Positions 1-10,761 of a DNA stretch of 64,000 bases are shown here, piece after piece. The notes beneath the pieces were generated by a model. The model saw nothing but the letters and a program-made list of their open reading frames with translations. It was not told the origin of the DNA and searched no databases. A program made the position numbers and the translations under genes. Source of the DNA: Chimonanthus salicifolius (lineage: Eukaryota; Streptophyta; Magnoliopsida; Laurales; Calycanthaceae); assembly GCA_013350335.1 (NCBI GenBank), contig CM023534.1, positions 12,801,542 to 12,865,541 on the forward strand, in the 5' to 3' direction. Position 1 is the stretch's first letter. Each line of letters begins with the position of its first letter.

Positions 1-940
1 TAGATGATTAAATAAAAAAAAAGAGTAAATTATGTGATAATTTTAAAACTCAAATAACCTAACTCCATTTAGTGTTCGCAGAGTCCACTTGACTTATCCA
101 GCCAACTTAGTTTTATTTTTTAATATGGATATCAATAACTTCATGAAGAGTGGTCTGGAGGAATTAGACGAAAATAGAGCTGAAGATCTCATTTTATAAA
201 ACGAATGTGTTGACTATCGAGTCAACTTAGTTTTTTAATTCCTAAGGGGAGATTCATGTACAAAGTTGACTGGTTCAGGATTAAACAAGACAAACCTTGG
301 GACTCTGACCCTCCGCAAGCTTGCTGAACCACTTAGGGTATTTGCTGCAAAATCCAGAAGCAGATGAATGTGAGAAGGAATGGCATAGGTGCAATTTTGA
401 ATAGAATCAAGGTGCATTACGTACTCAAACATAGTCTTCTTGAAGATTTGGAAGCCAACCATCATCCTTTCCACATCATTTGAGGTAGGTGGTATAATAT
501 CGCATGGTGGCATTTCCGTGATTTTCAGCTCTTTCATTGCTTCTTCGCACCTTTCTTTTTCCATTTCTTTGCTCTATTCGCCCCCTCTCCTTTCTGCAAT
601 GTAAAATAGAGTCTATAATACTGACTGACTTGTACCATATTATTACAACTCTATGACAGGCTTTGCTTTCCATTTTTCTTCTTTTTTTTGGTTTCCTTTA
701 TGAAGAAAACACAATAATTCATTTCTACATCATGTTCAGGGCCGGCTCGTGATATAGGCTACCGTCTAGGACCTCCAAAATTTCAGGATATATCATGGCC
801 TCCAAAACATAAAGATACTAATTGCAGTAGTGCCACATCTTACAATTTTGTCTAGGGCTCTTGAAATTTTAGGGTATCTCAGATCCGACTGATCAGGATG
901 GAGGTGTGAGCTGATCATCACCATAGACAAATGAAAGTTG
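1..940. other. No gene recognised
   Basis: AT-rich sequence. A 109-codon minus-strand open frame at 235-564 is the longest, but it resembles no family I know and has no visible splice context. Nothing else supportable is seen. Confidence 0.4.
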
Positions 941-946
941 AGGGTT

Positions 947-1136
947 ATTTCTTTTTTAACACGGTATCCCCACCTCATATTAGAGATGAGACTAATCCCA
1001 CGAGTATCTGTAAACCTTCCAATCCACGCACACTAGGTAAGTTAATAGTGAGTAAACTCCATATGGCCTGAAGGGATTGGACAAGAATTGAAGTAAAAAC
1101 CTCGCTTCATGAGGCGAGTGTCTTAACCAAACATTT
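947..1136 (-). mobile_element. SINE-like element (family B, minus strand)
   Basis: Read on the minus strand, this has a tRNA-like head (GTTAAGACACTCGCCTCATG), then a body ending in GATTAGTCTCATCTCTAATATG, GGTGGGGATACC and an A-rich tail. The same 3' body recurs at about 48440-48592 and, more diverged, at 1655-1800 and 49078-49233. That pattern suggests a tRNA-derived SINE family. Ends are approximate and no target-site duplication was confirmed. Confidence 0.5.
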
Positions 1137-1654
1137 AACACGTCTACTTATTTTATTTTTTTAGGAAATAATTCATCTATGAGAGGCATGGCAGAAAAAT
1201 AATAGCACTAATTACAACTATTATATGATTCTTATGACTTGTATCTGTAACAAATGATTTTCTTAAAAAAACTGAAAGCAAATGTCGAAGAATTCTTAAT
1301 TTCTCTAAAAGCTTGAGAAGATAAAAGATGGGCATATCCAAAATATGACGAAATAACATATGGAAAATGTATGAAGGTGTGCCTTCTTTTCTATTTTTCT
1401 TTCTTTCTTTCAACGTTCGATGATATGTAATTAGATATTTAGAGGTAGACTCACGAGAAAATGAGGTTTTTCTAAAACGCCAAATATAGGAGTTGATCTT
1501 GACACTTAAAACCATGGATTTGACAAAATAGAGAGCCAAGATTTTTCAACTGAAATGATGAAAAAAAATACTGAAAATAACTGGAAAAAATAGAGACAAA
1601 AAATATCAAGATCAAAACAGATAGATTTTGATGAGAGAATGTGAACTCTACTTT

Positions 1655-1800
1655 AATTTTTTTTTGAGATAATGTGAGTATCTCCACCTGATATTGAAGA
1701 TAAGATAAATTTTATGAACATATATAAACCTTTCAATTCACATAAGTTTACAAAGAATACCTCGTTGAGATTAAACGTAAATTGAACTTGAGACTTGAGA
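1655..1800 (-). mobile_element. Degenerate SINE-like element (family B, minus strand)
   Basis: The minus-strand reading ends in AATATCAGGTGGAGATACTC followed by an A-rich tail, matching the 3' body of the element at 947-1136. The 5' part has a B-box-like CAAGTTCAATT. It is strongly diverged and the boundaries are approximate. Confidence 0.4.
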
Positions 1801-1823
1801 CGACATCGTAACCGTCAAATAGA

Positions 1824-1885
1824 AAGACAAATACAAAGAGAGGAGATGTTTCCTAAGACAAATACAAAGAGAGGAGATGTTTCCT
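1824..1885. repeat. 31-bp perfect tandem duplication
   Basis: Two adjacent copies (1824-1854 and 1855-1885) of a 31-bp unit beginning AAGACAAATACAAAGAGAGG and ending GTTTCCT. They are identical over the unit, so the duplication is probably recent. It lies in non-coding DNA. Confidence 0.85.
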
Positions 1886-2960
1886 CCAACGAGACTGAGA
1901 GATTACCGCTGAGTTTTGTTGAAGGACTTCTTCCCTCGCACCAAACAATAAACACAATGGGATGGCACCACCAGGCAGAGGCCAGGCATATATATATATA
2001 TTTTCGTAAGAGGATAGAGACGAAAACATCACAACCGTCTGTATATGTGGGCCAATCCTTCACATGTGCTTATCGTAAAGTTTGATGCCCTGGTGGGGAC
2101 CAGTCTCCACACAAACCTACTACGTTCTGGTTCATAAAAGTACATACTTTGATACATACGTGATGATTTAATTAATTATATTTATTTAAAGAAAAAAATA
2201 ATTATTTATAAGAATATATTTATCTCATATGAGGTTATAAAAATAAAGGATTGACTCTTAACATAACTTTTAAAGGTTTTAAGCTTTTTACTTATTTATT
2301 TTATCTTTCATTATTGATATTTTAAATATAATTTATAAATTTAATAACTGTGATTATATCAATGAAATTTCCATTCTTACTGCAATCGGGTTTTCACATA
2401 GGGGAAAAGTTTTCCATCTTCTAGATGAGTAGATGACATCGTGACGATGAAAATCGTGATTCAAAGTCTCAAAAAAATTCAAAGCTTGCCTTGTCAGTAT
2501 ACAGGGTTTGGTGGCATTGTTCGTCTTCCATTATTTTTTGAAAGAAAAAAAAAATTCCACTCATTTAGTATGCCTATTTATCGAATCAAATTAATAAAAA
2601 GTATGGCTGTTGGATCTCAATTTTGATAAACTTGACAACTAGTTAAATGGCTAAGATAAAAAATAAATAAAAAATTACACCAAGTTTTATTCTGAGCAGA
2701 TGGCAGGATGATAGATTAGAAAATTTATAAAAGAGAAATGCTCAAATGTAGACAATTTGATCACAACAAAGTTAGCTTCTTCCTCCCCATCAATTATTTG
2801 GAAAAAAAACTATATTTCAAATTTTATCAATAAACGATGGAGATAAAGTGTTTGACTTTATTGTGATAAAGTCTCCCACACTCATCATTTTTCTTTATAT
2901 AAAATATATGGACTAAATTTTATATGATAGGAGAAATCCTTTGATTGGTATAGAAAAAAT
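1886..2960. other. No gene recognised
   Basis: AT-rich non-coding DNA with a short TA run near 1987-2000. No gene or clear mobile element is seen. Confidence 0.4.
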
Positions 2961-2989
2961 TGATTAGTTTTACGAGTGTTTTGAGGAAA

Positions 2990-3124
2990 CCGCAAGATAT
3001 CATGGATAGAATTCCCACAGGTGATACTCATTACCATAAGGACACACCAGGTTAGTCTATAGGAGTTTAAACATGTCGCGTCCTGCTTTCTAAAACAAGA
3101 CACAACCAATTGAACTACACCCGT
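2990..3124 (-). mobile_element. tRNA-like SINE head (minus strand)
   Basis: On the minus strand the sequence GGGTGTAGTTCAATTGGTTG (A-box-like) is followed about 35 bp later by ATGTTTAAACTCCTAT (B-box-like). This spacing is typical of a tRNA-derived SINE promoter. It is not a plausible functional tRNA because no full cloverleaf can be drawn. The 3' end is not defined. Confidence 0.35.
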
Positions 3125-3423
3125 GTGAGTAGCTATTTGTTATTTTTACAGTTTTACTCTTTCTAAACATGCTCACCGTAATTTTCAAATTTATTAGAAT
3201 GAAATTGTTGTCCACAAGAGTGTGTGCCACCTAATGAGTGTTTATTACATAAAAGTTGTGGAACAACACTTAAGTACTTGTCTCATAATACAATCTTGTA
3301 AAACCCAATTATAATTTTGTATATTCAAATTCTAAAGAGATACTTTTGTGCCATCATCTAAAGAAATTTGAGTATATGTGAGATCTACTTAATAAATATT
3401 TAAATTATTTAATAATTTTTAAT

Positions 3424-3425
<2 letters not shown>

Positions 3426-3467
<42 letters not shown>
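3426..3467. repeat. (AT)n microsatellite
   Basis: About 40 bp of uninterrupted AT dinucleotide. Confidence 0.95.
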
Positions 3468-3469
<2 letters not shown>

Positions 3470-3741
3470 AGGCAAGCATGGAGTGAGTCACCGGCCCATG
3501 TGGAGATGAAGGCAAAAAGCCAAAAATAGAGTAGCACAATAATTGCGTGGGTTGGCTTCCTTCTACATCTATTGTATAGTCACATTTAAGATTTAGAAAA
3601 CGAGAGGAAGGGATAAGAGTTTTTTTCTTTTTTTTTTGCCCCCACATGAAAGATGGATATGAATGATTAGGTTGTCTTCATTTGGGTGGCCAGTCAATGG
3701 TGGTGATTTAAAAGGAAAATGAAATAAGGTTCCGACAAAAA

Positions 3742-3915
3742 TGATGATGAATATATGTTTCTTACTTTCATTTTGCCATCATACACATTGACCACAATGA
3801 AATTAAACCGTGTTCGTCATGAATTAGTGATGATGATGATGAATATATTTTTCTTACTTTCATTTTGCCATCATACCACCATGAAATTAAACCATGTTCA
3901 TCATGAATTAGTGAT
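3742..3915. repeat. 92-bp imperfect tandem duplication
   Basis: Two head-to-tail copies (about 3742-3833 and 3834-3915) share GAATATAT, TTCTTACTTTCATTTTGCCA and CATGAATTAGTGAT. The second copy is about 10 bp shorter and differs at several bases. The junction is a run of GAT trinucleotides, a likely slippage or unequal-pairing site. Confidence 0.85.
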
Positions 3916-5790
3916 TCCATAAAGACCAATGAGATGTAAAATAAGTCAATAACACAAAGCAAATTTATTTTATTTTCTGGTTTTGTATTGTTCGGGCGGC
4001 TGAGGTTTGGGATTTTTCTTAGTCATGTACTTTCCAATCGTAAAATCGTTAATCATTTTGAACTGTAAATTTTATATCATAAATCATAAAATCGTAATTG
4101 TAAGATTCTAAAAGTATTTTTTTCTAAAAAATATTTAATATATGAAATAACGTAAAAATATCTAAAATGTAATAATATGATAAATTCTCCAACTTTCTTT
4201 CAATATCAAGTGAATTTTATATAATTAGTTCATTAAAGTTCAAATTTCAATACTTCAACTCCCAAAAGTATAAGATCAATATATAATCTAACTTCACATC
4301 AATAATGAACTAAAATGTTAAAATCCATTAAAATAATACATTTTATGTTTTCACATTCTTAATAACTCCGTAATTATATTATTTATACGATTCGTAAAAT
4401 TTGTTAATAAATACGAATCGTTCATCTTATCATATGGTATAAATCTAAGATACGAATTATACAGATGATAAAACTCCACAACGGCACTGAATTGAACAGC
4501 TAACTCAAAACCCAACCTACTCAACTGTATAATTTCTTACAATAGTTTAATTCCACATTGATCATATGATAAGTTCAATAGCATTAATTATAAAAAGAAA
4601 ATCCATAAGGTAGCTTGTGTGGATCACACACGAAGCTCCGGATAATGGAGAAAGGAGAAGGAGATGAGAAAGTTTATCCAACCAATAATAGGACAAGTGG
4701 CAAAAATTTTAATTGAGTGAAAGAGGTGACATTACAACTAACAAGGTTGAACTTTAAAATAAATTGATTATAAAATGAATAAATTTTGGTCTTCATCCAT
4801 CCGGACCTATATTTGTGGGATACAAGTCCCTTTTGTTAATATTTTTTATTTCGTTTCAGACGATAGATAACAAAAGCATATTTTAAAATAAGGGGCGGTG
4901 GTAACTCCAAACGTGCTTCTCAATTCAAATTTTTCACATAATTTAGTGGTGTGGAAATACTTGAGTCTTATTTTTTGCCAACATAGCATTGACTATTGAT
5001 AGGAACCAAAAATCAATGTGATAATTATCATTAATTATAACGTGAGAGCCGCTCTAGAAGCTATTGGATCATGCAATTTATGAGTTTATAGTATACAAAT
5101 GAATTAATTGTTGTCTTGTTGAGAGGAAACATAGTTCCTACCCTATAGGAATAGCAATATCGAAAAGAATATAAGAGAAAGAATAAATAGAGAGTTCACG
5201 AGTTCAACATCAATTCGCTGTGCTGATAAGAAATTGAAATAGAGAGTGCTCTTACCTTTTTTATAGTTTTATTGTGCTCTCTCAAGAAAACAACATTATA
5301 TACTACTCTAATTAGAGTTTACAAAAGTAGAAAGTGAAAATTACAAATTTGTTCTCTAATAAAACTTGAGTCTACAGAAATTGCTTGACCTGTAACAGTA
5401 TAGATCAAATCGACAATGATAATCAAATTCTACATAACCTAATATTAATAATAATTATTTGAAGGTATCTGACTTTTGAACCACTTGAGCATTTACCTCA
5501 TTTATCACACACACCCGTTTATTCTAACACAATTCATGCAAAGAGCAATTAATTAAGATACATTTATGTTTTGATTGTGCTTAAGTCTTCACTTTGCAAG
5601 ATTTTATAGAGATTACAGTGAAAAATATATAAGAGAAGAGAGAGATACGGAGAGTTAAAAAGATTACCTCTTGTCGTGAAGGACTTTTTAAATTCCTATA
5701 AGGATTTCTTCGTCGCTTCCCTTTGTTATCAAACGGGTTTGCTTTCTTCCCTCTATCCCTTATTCAGATACAGCCACCAAAATATGTTTA
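3916..5790. other. No gene recognised; AT-rich
   Basis: Long AT-rich stretch with no supportable gene. A perfect 10-bp inverted repeat (ACGATTCGTA at 4387-4396, TACGAATCGT at 4412-4421) with a 15-nt loop is present. No transposon termini could be tied to it. Confidence 0.4.
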
Positions 5791-5794
5791 AGAA

Positions 5795-5893
5795 AGTATC
5801 TTTCAATAAAATTGTAATTCTTACTTTCTTAGCAGTATTGAGTGAGTATCTTTCAATAAAATTGTAATTCTTACTTTCTTAGCAGTATTGAGT
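5795..5893. repeat. 50-bp tandem duplication
   Basis: Two adjacent copies with period 50 (starts 5795 and 5845) of a unit beginning AGTATCTTTCAATAAAATTG and ending GCAGTATTGAGT. The copies look essentially identical. A short open frame spans it but has no recognisable product. Confidence 0.9.
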
Positions 5894-6228
5894 CGTCATT
5901 TATTGGTAAGTTCCCAACTGTAACATGTTTTTTCCGTTTTAAAAATGTCATCCTTCACAATACGAAAACTACATCAAAAGGAATCTTTCTTCTTTATTTT
6001 TTTATTTGCAGTTTACGCCTCAAATCAGTATTTGATTGAGGTGTTGCTATCAAGTTACACCAAAAGAAGATGATATATTTTTTTTTTAATCATCGCTTAT
6101 CGCTTATCATTTTTTATCTATTTATCCTTATTCTATTTGACGGTTGAATCACCTGTACGCGTAGATTAATGAAATTGCATGAAATTCATTATTCATTTAA
6201 ACAATTCGTTGAGTGTAAAGGTGAAAAT

Positions 6229-6582
6229 TATCTAGGCTGCTGCGAACGAGTTATACATTGAAAGGATATTGAGAGATATAGGAGCTTATAAAGGACTTAA
6301 GTTATTCCACCTATCAGATTTGTCTTTTGAACTAGAAGCTCATGTTATAATAAATGGTATCAAAGTCAGGTTTCAGACTACCTCATGTAAACTTAGGAGA
6401 TCCCTTAGACGAACCAGCGACACTCTCTTAACCAGAGGACCTCGTTCGAGGGGAGATTGTTGGGGCTGCTGAAAACAAGTCTCACACTAGAAGTGTAGAG
6501 GGATATCTAGAGGGTTTATAAAAGACTTACGTCACTCTACCAAACAAGTTAGTTTTTTGGATTGAAAATCTAGATCCTAACA
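6229..6582 (+). mobile_element. Miniature LTR element (TRIM), family 1, complete
   Basis: A degenerate left LTR (6229-6352) is followed by a primer-binding site TGGTATCAAAG at 6355, an internal region of ~100 bp, a purine-rich tract CGAGGGGAGA near 6447, and a right LTR (6458-6582) running TGTTGGGGCTGC to GATCCTAACA. LTRs are ~125 bp and start TG and end CA. It has no coding capacity. The LTR / tRNA-Met primer site / polypurine tract / LTR layout defines terminal-repeat retrotransposons in miniature. No clear target-site duplication was seen. Confidence 0.75.
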
Positions 6583-7066
6583 GCCCCATCATGCTGAGGC
6601 TCAAGCCTGAGCACAAAGTACAATTTGTGCCCCAAATCAGCCCTAGAGTTTCGTAATGGACCACTAAAACATTCTCAATTACCTCTCAATCACATATTAA
6701 GATTCATGGATGACTCATCACATGCACTTGAGGGGTCAGGCCAGTCGGACGTACCTAATTTAGGTAGACCATATGTAATTTAGAAATAGATAAATATAAA
6801 TTGTGTCTTAATTGGAAATAAATACTATGGTTTTTGGCAAATTTAGGATCTTTAGTAATATGTTTGGATAGGTTAGAATTAGTAATTTCTAATTATAACC
6901 GGGTTAATTACTTTTAGAATATTTTTGAGTGAAGATTTTAGGATCTAGACTTGTGGATCAAATCATTGCAGATCTGTTTTGTAATTAGTTAATGAACCAA
7001 TCCAATCCCAGTTTCTCCAAATCCTCTAAATAAAGCCATAGTGTTCACGTCAGATCAAGGTTGCAA

Positions 7067-8285
7067 CTTGAGCATGCCAGGCCCAGTTTTGAGTTTGCCT
7101 AATTGCAGTCACGAATTGCAATTAAATGGCCCAAGCATGAGCCCAGGTTAAACAAAATAAGTCAAGCTTGAGCCCAACCAGGGGTAAAAAATTAGGCTAA
7201 TGCTGTGCGTATCGGCCGAACTGTATTGGGTTTTTGAATGCCGATACAGTTCGCCTGATATGTATAGTATCGGCCAGAGAGAGAAAAGTTCGGCCTAATA
7301 TCGGAGGATTTTTATTTTTTATTAAAAAAAAAAACAAATATCGACGTGGGCCAAGTCGAAATCTCGGCTGATATTCATCCAATACGGGCGAATATCGGCC
7401 TAGATATCGGCCGATATTCATATTTTTTAATTTTTTTAAAAAAACAGCCTTTTTATTTTTTTAAATGATTTAAAAAAAAAAAAAACCACCGAGATCAGGG
7501 GTCAAAAAAACGGCCCGGCCGATAAGTTTCTCTCTCCTCCAATATTTACATTTCTCTCTCTTCCGGTATTCAAAACTGTGAAAAAACCACAAAAAACTGT
7601 GAAAAAATTGTATCGTTTTTTTTTTAAATAAAATAAAATTTAAATACAGATATTTATGCATATCGGCCGATATGGTGACCGATATACTGGACTGAATATC
7701 AGCCATATCACCGATAATCTTTTTGTATGGCCGATACATATCGTATCGGCCGATAGTGTTCGGTCTTCTAAAACCTATACATATCGGCCGATACGATATG
7801 CATCGGCCGATAATTCGACCCCTGACCGAGATTTTCAAAAAAAAATTAAGGAGAGAGAAAAATCTCGTCCGAACCAAGATATCGGCCGAGATCAAAATTA
7901 GGTCAAAAATTCGCCCCAGAGCCCAACACAAATTGTATTTTAGGATCCTAGACAGGTTTCAAGCCTGAAATGTTTATGCAGGGTTACCTGGGTTTGGGCC
8001 TAGTCGGACAAAAATATTTTGTATTATTGTATTAAAATATAAATGATATATTACTTAATTTTTTATTTAAAATATTAAATATAGAAATTTAGATTTCATG
8101 CTCAAATCCAGGCTCTGGGCCAAACTTGGACACTTATTTACTAGGTCTGGCCTGACCTATATTGTAACTTAAACATGATATTTTAGGCCCAAATGAGCCT
8201 TAACCATGCCCAGATCAATCCAAACCTGTAGTTTTTTGGATTTTTCCATGTGGGCTCGGGCTACTCCAGGCGCAAGTTACACCCC
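7067..8285. mobile_element. Composite repeat region with weak terminal inverted repeats
   Basis: The left edge GGTTGCAACTTGAGC and right edge GGCGCAAGTTACACCCC are imperfect inverted repeats, resembling the hAT-type MITE ends elsewhere in the window. The flanks inside are rich in AGGCCCAG and AGCCCAA. The centre (about 7190-7900) is a different repeat built on TATCGGCCGATA. I read this as one element carrying another, but neither boundary is certain. Confidence 0.35.
7190..7900. repeat. TATCGGCCGATA palindrome-rich repeat
   Basis: Many copies of the self-complementary core ATCGGCCGAT and its half-sites (for example near 7208, 7268, 7393-7410, 7661, 7742, 7784, 7802 and 7879), separated by T- or A-rich spacers. 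Open frames across it encode only repeated Ile-Gly-Arg-Tyr peptides and are not genes. Related blocks occur at 17247-17480 and 46245-46380. Confidence 0.8.
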
Positions 8286-8289
8286 CAGT

Positions 8290-9035
8290 GAATTCTGAAT
8301 ACAGATGGAAGTTTCTAAGTGGACGGATGGATGTCGGTTCGATGAAAATTCTTCCCAAGAGTAAGTTACTCCATACAAGGTTGCATTAGCTTGTTGATCA
8401 CCAGTCTTTGGGTTTGGATGTCTGTGAAGGTGGATCTTAAGATACAAAGATCACATCCATAATCAGCGACCAAATCCCCTTTAAACAGCTACTAAAGCAT
8501 ATGTATTTATGGGGTATTTCTAAAATATAAAGGGATAGGCTCAGGCTTGCGACGGGCTTTAGTGAATGAGGCTCAACTAAAATTGGGCTCTACTGTAGAG
8601 CCAGAGAGAACACTGTTCAAAGTGGGCCAAAGTTGGGCAGGCTTTGGTTATCTTGGCCTAAGTTTGAACAACTTTTCATTATCCATGTATCACTTGCAAA
8701 TGGCCAGTCCACAGCCCCAAGTTCGCACTCGAACTCCACAGCCTGCAACCATTCCATTCCTACTAATTGTGCTTCCTCGTCCAGTTTTCACTGGTTGCAT
8801 GCATTCCTCCCACCCTAAATTCGGATCCTCCGGTGTTGTAACATCAGATAATTTATAGTGCCACCAATCACCAACCATCATGTAGACCATTACAAGTGTG
8901 AAATCTTCAATTTCAACTATGAGGAAAGTTATCTCTTACCCTTCGTTCCAAATTTCTTACCTTTCATTCAAAAATAAAAAACCTATGCAGAAAGTTAATA
9001 AAAATTATATTTACCAATTCATCTATACCCAGCCC
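8290..9035. other. No gene recognised
   Basis: A 103-codon plus-strand open frame (8547-8858) and overlapping shorter frames are present. None shows a recognisable domain or a convincing gene context. Confidence 0.35.
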
Positions 9036-9039
9036 ACAT

Positions 9040-9189
9040 GGGTGTAGTTAAACCGGTAATCTCCTAATCTTCCACCTCAGGAAGTGGGAGGTGCCAAGTT
9101 CAAGCCCCCATGGCCTCACTTGGTATACCCTAAGGACAGTGGATTTTCCCGCGGTTTTCCATACGTAAATTGAAAATAAAAACAAAAAT
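9040..9189 (+). mobile_element. SINE, family A
   Basis: The tRNA-like head GGGTGTAGTTAAACCGG (A box) is followed by CCAAGTTCAAGCCCC (B box). A body with GGATTTTCCC and CGGTTTTCCATACGTAAATT leads into an A-rich tail. The same head and CACGTAAATTAAAA 3' end occur at 18581 and 53621, which identifies a SINE family. Confidence 0.65.
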
Positions 9190-10100
9190 TAACCTTTATA
9201 TGATCCATGTGACAGGAGATGATTAGTGGCAACATAAATTGTCAAATGGTACAGCACTAGACGATCCAATAGCTCATGCACCTGGAAATGTGTAGGACAA
9301 TGTTGGATGTAGTACAATTTACAATTTAGTTTTCTATTATAACCTTGCCAGAGTCCATCCTGCGTTACTAGCACAAAAATGGAAATCATAATTGGTGAGT
9401 CAAAAATTGAAATCTATTGGTTCAAGGTTGTACATGAATTTGGCTCAAAAAGCAACAATGGAAGGCAACCAAAGAGGAAAGAAAACCCAAGGGCAAGTAG
9501 GTTCCATGTGAGGCCCAAGGTCGCCGTGGAGATTCCATAGTAAATTAGTTTTTTTATATGGACGGTATTGATGTATTTTTATCTTAGATAGGAGATATAG
9601 AGGTTTGCACATGTCTCAAAGATTAATCAGGTGCTCTAAGAGGCCTGGACACCTTAGTTTTTTTTTTAAAAAGTATTCTTATATATTTATTTCATTTTTC
9701 TAATTTTTACACTTTTAGCTCTAATGACACTATTTTTTTCACAAGATAGCAGTTGTGCCTCTGAGGACAACTCCAACCTCTTCGTCGATTCATATGAATC
9801 CATAAACCGGCTCCGACAAGCGCCAAGAAGACTTTAAGAATATGTACCTCATGAATGCGTCAGTTCTATCTCTACCAATATTAGGAAGGCCTCTACTTCT
9901 CTACGTTTCAACCATGGAAACGTAATAGACTTTCTTGAGATTTTTTTTTGAAATATTTTTTGATCTTAATAGACTTTTTAAAACTAGTTTAAAGATAGAT
10001 TTTTTATCCGTCTTTAAAACTAGGTTCAAGATAGATCAAAAATGGACTTGATCCATTGAGATAAGTTTGAAATGCCTTTACAATGATCCAGTATAACTCA
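9190..10100. other. No gene recognised
   Basis: Non-coding. It includes T-rich stretches and a diverged local repeat of GACTTTTTAAAACTAG-like sequence around 9970-10030. No gene is seen. Confidence 0.4.
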
Positions 10101-10449
10101 TGTTCAGGTGCGAATGAGAGAATCGTACATTGGTTATGAGGGGGGGAAAGTCTAAGACTTATATGGGACTGTGTCACTTTGCCTATCACGCTAGTCTTTT
10201 GGGCTGGAAGTCCAGTCCTAACAATGGTATCAGAGGTAGGTCCCCAAGCCACAGTATATGGGCTCAGGAATCCCCTAGCTGAACGGAATAGTAAGCAACA
10301 GTTCTATCTGCCAAAGAGTCTCATTCGAGAGGGAATTATTGGAGTGCGAATTAGAGAGTTTCACATCGATTGTGAGGGGGGGAATCTAAGACTTATATAG
10401 GACTGAGTCACTTCACCTACCACGCTAGTCTTTTGGGCTAAAAGCCCAG
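10101..10449 (+). mobile_element. TRIM family 1 element, right LTR clipped
   Basis: The left LTR (10101-10223) runs TGTTCAGGTGCG to CAGTCCTAACA. It is followed by a primer site TGGTATCAGAGG at 10225, a purine-rich CGAGAGGGA tract, and a right LTR starting at 10337 (TATTGGAGTGCG) that stops at AAAAGCCCAG. The last ~8 bp (TCCTAACA) are missing. It abuts a second element of the same family in inverted orientation. Confidence 0.75.
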
Positions 10450-10761
10450 TGATCCAAGTCTTTTATAAATCCTAAATCTCCCTCTATACTTCAAATGTGG
10501 GACTCGTTCGAAGCAGGCCCAATAATCCCCCCTCGAACGAGGCCCTCTGACAGAGAGAGCGATGCCGGCCATCCAGTTTGCTTGGGGGATCTTTTGAACC
10601 CACATGAGGTAGTCTGAGACATGGATCTCATACCACTTGTTAGGATTCGGGCTTCTAACTCAAAAGACTAGAAGATTAGGTAGAGTAAACCAAGTAATTT
10701 ATAAACACTTAGATCTCCCTCTACACTTCTAATATAAGACTCGTTCGTAGCAGCTCCAACA
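10450..10761 (-). mobile_element. TRIM family 1 element, minus strand, 3' LTR clipped
   Basis: On the minus strand the 5' LTR is 10761-10638 (TGTTGGAGCTGC to GAATCCTAACA). It is followed by primer site TGGTATGAG, the internal region, a polypurine tract CGAGGGGGGAT near 10525, and a 3' LTR cut off at 10450 after about two thirds of its length. It lies head-on against the plus-strand copy at 10101-10449. The sequence missing at the junction would have been the centre of a long inverted repeat. Confidence 0.7.

Noticed and set aside
235..564. 109-codon minus-strand open frame starting MEKERCEEAMKELK
   Set aside because: It has a protein-like look but matches no family I recognise and has no splice sites or gene context that I can support. 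A protein search would decide.
4387..4421. Perfect 10-bp inverted repeat suggestive of a terminator or MITE
   Set aside because: Short, isolated and in AT-rich DNA; eukaryotic context makes a hairpin terminator meaningless and no element ends were found.
7470..7931. 153-codon minus-strand open frame and overlapping plus-strand frames
   Set aside because: Their sequence is produced by the TATCGGCCGATA palindromes and A/T runs read as repeated Ile-Gly-Arg-Tyr peptides; not a gene.
8547..8858. 103-codon plus-strand open frame
   Set aside because: No domain, low complexity of evidence, overlapping frames of similar length in other phases.
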